Origin: CAYHSY01 sp964359435
GTDB lineage: Bacteria > Patescibacteriota > Minisyncoccia > UBA6257 > JAUSGH01
Length of the DNA: 7,125 nt
Direction of reading: 5' to 3'
Assembly (NCBI GenBank): GCA_964359435.1
Contig: CAYHSY010000045.1
Coordinates: forward strand, 1-7,125
The notes beneath the pieces were generated by a model. That model ran no database searches, had not been told where the DNA came from, and saw only the letters and a list, made by a program, of their open reading frames with translations. Positions 4,960 to 7,125 of the stretch are shown piece after piece (the stretch's first letter is position 1; the number at the start of each line of letters is the position of its first letter). The position numbers and the translations under genes are program-made.

Positions 4960-5241
4960 ATGCCGCTTTCCGATCGGCAATGTCCGAATCCGGAATGTCG
5001 AAAGACGACCTGCCAATACGGCAATTTCTGTAAGCATTGTGGTGCGGAGATGCCGCTCCCCGATACGACGAAAGAGCGTCGGGGGATGCTCAGGTATCAA
5101 CTCCATTCGGTGCCGACCATAGAAGAGGGCGTGTGCGAGGACATCTATCATTTTATTGTCGGCTACTGTTGCAGTGGCAATTTCTGTGACCAGTGCGGCA
5201 AACAACTCACCGACGCCGACAGGCGCGTCCCGGAGGTCTAG
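4960..5241 (+). CDS. small double zinc-ribbon protein, unknown function
   Basis: This 93-aa protein has two Cys clusters. The first holds C8, C13, C18, C24 and C27 (C-P-N-P-E-C, then G-N-F-C-K-H-C-G). The second holds C59, C70, C71, C76 and C79 (G-N-F-C-D-Q-C-G). The shared G-N-F-C-x2-C-G shows an internal duplication, and each half could bind one zinc ion in a rubredoxin-like or zinc-ribbon knuckle. No transmembrane segment or other domain is seen. Such ribbons act in nucleic-acid or protein binding, but the function here is open. The ATG at 4960 follows AGGAGGTGG (4947-4955), a near-perfect SD; an upstream in-frame ATG (4912) lies inside the previous gene. Its stop codon lies within the loop of the downstream terminator. 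Confidence 0.8.
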   Translation: MPLSDRQCPNPECRKTTCQYGNFCKHCGAEMPLPDTTKERRGMLRYQLHSVPTIEEGVCEDIYHFIVGYCCSGNFCDQCGKQLTDADRRVPEV

Positions 5242-5262
5242 GCCTCCGGGATTTTATTTTTT
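5229..5262 (+). terminator. intrinsic terminator overlapping the zinc-ribbon gene stop
   Basis: CCCGGAGG (5229-5236) pairs with CCTCCGGG (5243-5250) and is followed by ATTTTATTTTTT (5251-5262). The TAG stop (5239-5241) is in the 6-nt loop, so the left arm is coding sequence. It ends the two-gene unit and separates it from murA. Confidence 0.85.
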
Positions 5263-5275
5263 CGGGATTTTGAGG

Positions 5276-5281
5276 TATTAT
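5276..5281 (+). promoter_or_regulatory. possible -10 box for murA
   Basis: TATTAT lies 14 nt before the murA ATG. The best -35 candidate at a 17-bp spacing is TTTATT (5253-5258), which is weak and lies within the terminator T tract. murA needs its own promoter after that terminator, and a near-leaderless start would resemble rpoA. Confidence 0.35.
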
Positions 5282-5295
5282 GTAAATACTAAAAT

Positions 5296-6597
5296 ATGCA
5301 ATTCATTATTCGCGGCGGAAAAAAATTAACAGGCGAAATTTCGCTTTCGGGCGCCAAAAACGCGACTACCAAAATGATGATCGCGACGCTTTTGACGTCC
5401 GAACCGTGTGAACTTAAAAATGCTCCGGCGATCGGCGATGTGGCCATCACCGCTGAGCTTTGCAAGACCCTTGGCACTGAAATCGTCCGCGACGGGCATG
5501 TTTTGAAACTGCACACGCCGGAAATAAAAAATTTCAAAGTCGCTTCGCTTTCGCGCCGCAACCGCATTCCCATTCTGGCGCTGGGGCCGCTCCTCGTCCG
5601 CGCCGGCGAGGCGGAAATCCCGTTCTTGGGCGGTGATAAAATCGGCGCCCGCCCGGTGGACATGCATTTAATGGGGTTAAGGGCCATGGGCGCGGACATT
5701 GCCGTTAAAGATGATAAATATGTCGCCAAGGCCCCGAACGGCCTCCGCGGCGCGCGAATCACCTTAAAGTTTCCGTCCGTCGGCGCGACCGAAAACATAA
5801 TTTTGGCGGCGACCCTCGCCAAAGGCCGCACCACCATCAAAAACGCGGCCAAAGAGCCGGAGGTTATCGGCCTTATAAAGATGCTTCAGAAGATGGGCGC
5901 GATTATTGAAATCGGCGCGCACCGGACTATTTATATTGACGGCGTTCCTAAGTTGCGCGGCACAAGCCATGCGGTTTTGCCGGACCGGAACGAAGCCGTG
6001 TCTTTTGCCTGCCTCGCGGTCGCGACAGGCGGCACCATCTTAGTTAAAGGCGCGGAACAGGACCACTTGATCACGTTCCTTTCCGCTTTGCGGCGCATCG
6101 GCGGGGATTACACGGTGGAAGATAGCGGCATCAGGTTTTTCCGTGCCACCGAAGATGCTTTGAAAGCGACGGAAATTGAGACCGACACGCACCCGGGCTT
6201 TATGACGGACTGGCAGCAGCCGTTCGCCGTGCTTTTGACGCAGGCCACGGGCGCCTCGGTTATCCACGAGACAATTTATGAAGACCGTTTTGGTTATGCC
6301 GAGGATTTGAACAAAATGGGCGCGGATATCAAAATCTTTTCCAAATGCTTGGGGGAACTTCAGTGCCGCTTCAATGGTTTGCAATATAAGCACAGCGCTA
6401 TCATCCACGGCCCGCGCCGTTTGCAGGGGAGCCGTCTTGCTGTGCGCGACTTGCGTTCCGGCATTGCTCACATCATCGCGGCGCTGGTAGCTGAAGGGGA
6501 AACTATAATCGATGGCATAGAAGAAATCGACCGCGGCTATGAAGACCTCGATACGCGCCTAAGGGCCCTGGGAGCGGATATTGACAGAAAGGGATAA
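5296..6597 (+). CDS. murA: UDP-N-acetylglucosamine 1-carboxyvinyltransferase (MurA), Asp-type active site
   Basis: This 433-aa cytoplasmic enzyme transfers enolpyruvate from PEP to the 3'-OH of UDP-GlcNAc, the first committed step of peptidoglycan synthesis. It has the EPSP-synthase-type inside-out barrel. L-S-G-A-K-N-A (17-23) gives the Lys-Asn pair (K21, N22) equivalent to E. coli K22/N23. G-G-D-K-I-G-A-R-P-V-D-M-H (112-124) is the PEP loop, with R119 matching E. coli R120. P-G-F-M-T-D-W-Q-Q-P (300-309) holds D305, the likely catalytic base. D-L-R-S-G (385-389) holds the PEP-binding Arg. The loop Cys (E. coli C115, the fosfomycin target) is Asp at D114. Length is close to the usual 420. There is no convincing SD. 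It stands alone between a terminator and a promoter placed over its 3' end. Confidence 0.95.
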   Translation: MQFIIRGGKKLTGEISLSGAKNATTKMMIATLLTSEPCELKNAPAIGDVAITAELCKTLGTEIVRDGHVLKLHTPEIKNFKVASLSRRNRIPILALGPLLVRAGEAEIPFLGGDKIGARPVDMHLMGLRAMGADIAVKDDKYVAKAPNGLRGARITLKFPSVGATENIILAATLAKGRTTIKNAAKEPEVIGLIKMLQKMGAIIEIGAHRTIYIDGVPKLRGTSHAVLPDRNEAVSFACLAVATGGTILVKGAEQDHLITFLSALRRIGGDYTVEDSGIRFFRATEDALKATEIETDTHPGFMTDWQQPFAVLLTQATGASVIHETIYEDRFGYAEDLNKMGADIKIFSKCLGELQCRFNGLQYKHSAIIHGPRRLQGSRLAVRDLRSGIAHIIAALVAEGETIIDGIEEIDRGYEDLDTRLRALGADIDRKG

Positions 6598-6610
6598 AGT
6601 ATGGTATAAT
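6581..6610 (+). promoter_or_regulatory. consensus promoter over the murA stop codon
   Basis: TTGACA (6581-6586) and TATAAT (6605-6610) are both perfect consensus, 18 bp apart, and TGG before the -10 box makes it extended. The -35 box is inside the last murA codons and the stop at 6595-6597 is in the spacer. The start is expected near 6617, about 49 nt before the ATG of the next small gene. This is the best promoter in the window. Confidence 0.85.
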
Positions 6611-6665
6611 ATACGCATAATCTGTGGGGTGTTGTTTGAGTTGTGTCCTCTTAAGGAGGGCAGTC

Positions 6666-6925
6666 ATGCCCGATGAGAAGCAGGTTCTGGGTGTGTGCGC
6701 CACGTGCCATGCCGCGCACCCGGTGGAGCTCATGTCCCCCCCGAGGTCAGGCGTTGCATCATGGATGATCTTCGCCTGGAGGACGTGGACGATTACCGCG
6801 ACCTGTTTGGAGAGGCGGGGTCGTACGTGATGGGCGAGCATCGTTCCGGCCCCAACGGCACCGGCCCCATCTGTGTGGGGGCTGGGGACATCCCCCAGGC
6901 CATCGGAGGCCGTTGCTGGTTTTAG
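6666..6925 (+). CDS. small Cys-containing protein, frameshifted at a C7 run
   Basis: The ATG at 6666 follows AAGGAGGG (6652-6659), a strong SD, and a consensus promoter. Frame 0 codes 24 plausible residues, including C-A-T-C-H (11-15), then meets seven C (6736-6742) and degenerates into a Trp/Arg/Thr-rich tail stopping at TGA 6828-6830 (54 aa). Reading in the -1 frame after the C run gives a protein-like sequence rich in Asp/Glu (I-M-D-D-L-R-L-E-D-V-D-D-Y-R-D-L-F) that ends R-C-W-F at TAG 6923-6925. The joined product is 86 aa with C11, C14, C31, C70 and C84. It is unknown to me. C-x2-C-H could bind zinc, or heme if secreted, but there is no signal peptide. One lost C, an assembly error, a decayed gene or -1 frameshifting on C-CCC-CCG would each explain it. 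Confidence 0.6.
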
Positions 6926-6926
6926 C

Positions 6927-7061
6927 GAGAAAAAATCCCTCCCCCTACGGGTACTCCCTTTACGAAAGGGAGAAAAAATCCCTCACCGCAAGCGGTTCCC
7001 TCCCTTTACGAAAGGGAGAAAAAATCCCTCACCGCAAGCGGTTCCCTCCCTTTACGAAAGG
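6927..7061 (+). repeat. three tandem 43/46-bp hairpin repeats
   Basis: Units start with GAGAAAAAATCCCTC at 6927, 6970 and 7016; a fourth is cut short at 7062. Units two and three (46 bp) are identical; unit one is 43 bp and diverged in its middle. Each unit holds two small hairpins: ACCGC-AA-GCGGT (CCC-TAC-GGG in unit one) and CTCCCTTT-ACG-AAAGGGAG. No T tract follows the stems on either strand, so they are poor terminators. The 62-aa reading frame that runs through them just translates the repeat and is not a gene. Confidence 0.85.
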
Positions 7062-7113
7062 GAGAATAAGCCCGCTTTACAACTTCATTTTAAGGCGATA
7101 AACTATAAGCGAT

Positions 7114-7125
7114 ATGTTTACCCGC
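7114..7125 (+). CDS. possible start of a further gene (M-F-T-R, cut by window end)
   Basis: Four codons, ATG TTT ACC CGC, remain open to the window edge. They follow an A/T-rich stretch without an SD, as at the other housekeeping starts. MFTR or MFSR followed by a lysine is a common beginning of the rod-shape protein MreB, but four residues cannot prove it. Confidence 0.2.

Noticed and set aside
5289..5852. Minus-strand 187-codon open frame
   Set aside because: It lies entirely opposite the murA N-terminal half, which is conserved on the plus strand.
366..6925. TGA reassigned as a sense codon, because all supported genes stop with TAA or TAG
   Set aside because: No supported gene contains or needs an in-frame TGA, and TAA preference is normal in ribosomal genes.
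6927..7061. CRISPR array
   Set aside because: The units are directly abutting repeats without unique spacers, and no cas gene is present.
6913..7101. 62-codon plus-strand frame after the small Cys gene
   Set aside because: It is a translation of the 46-bp tandem repeats, with repeated K-x-P/L-x-R-K-G patterns and no RBS.
7076..7109. Promoter TTTACA/TATAAG before the last ATG
   Set aside because: The spacer would be 22 bp and the start would fall inside the start codon.

Overview
The window looks like a chromosomal piece of a bacterium from the Candidate Phyla Radiation (Patescibacteria, Parcubacteria-like). This is an inference. It rests on compact, partly trimmed ribosomal proteins (uL13 of 113 aa, uS4 without the first half of its zinc knuckle), an RNA polymerase alpha subunit with no C-terminal domain, housekeeping genes almost without Shine-Dalgarno sequences, very short leaders, and several small unrecognised ORFs. 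Standard code fits every gene.

Layout. Positions 1-45 hold the end of an upstream unit: possibly the last codons of a gene, then an intrinsic terminator. A promoter (TTGACT, TGC-TAGTAT) precedes about 270 nt of non-coding DNA that folds, by exact complementarity, into a long closing stem with two arms. Then comes the ribosomal/transcription cluster infA - rpmJ - rpsM - rpsK - rpsD - rpoA - rplQ - rplM - rpsI (366-4331), closed by a perfect terminator at 4333-4367. A second promoter (TTGACT-16-TATAAT) lies just before rpoA. A 117-bp palindromic insert with a probable target duplication separates infA from rpmJ.

From 4370 to 4660 there is no gene, only palindromes and G-rich tracts bounded by a 14-bp direct repeat. 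Next is a two-gene unit with strong ribosome binding sites: a 90-aa two-helix membrane protein with a His/Cys tail and a 93-aa double zinc-ribbon protein, ended by a terminator that overlaps the second stop codon. Then comes murA (5296-6597), whose catalytic Cys is Asp, which predicts fosfomycin insensitivity. A consensus promoter (TTGACA-18-TATAAT) sits over the end of murA and drives a small Cys-containing gene (6666-6925) that is frameshifted at a run of seven C. The window ends with 43/46-bp tandem repeats made of small hairpins and perhaps the first codons of another gene (MFTR, possibly mreB).

How it works together. The first two thirds make translation and transcription machinery: an initiation factor, small- and large-subunit proteins and RNA polymerase alpha. 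murA starts peptidoglycan precursor synthesis. The small Cys/His-rich genes have no function I can assign; their own promoters, strong ribosome binding sites and terminator set them apart from the housekeeping genes.
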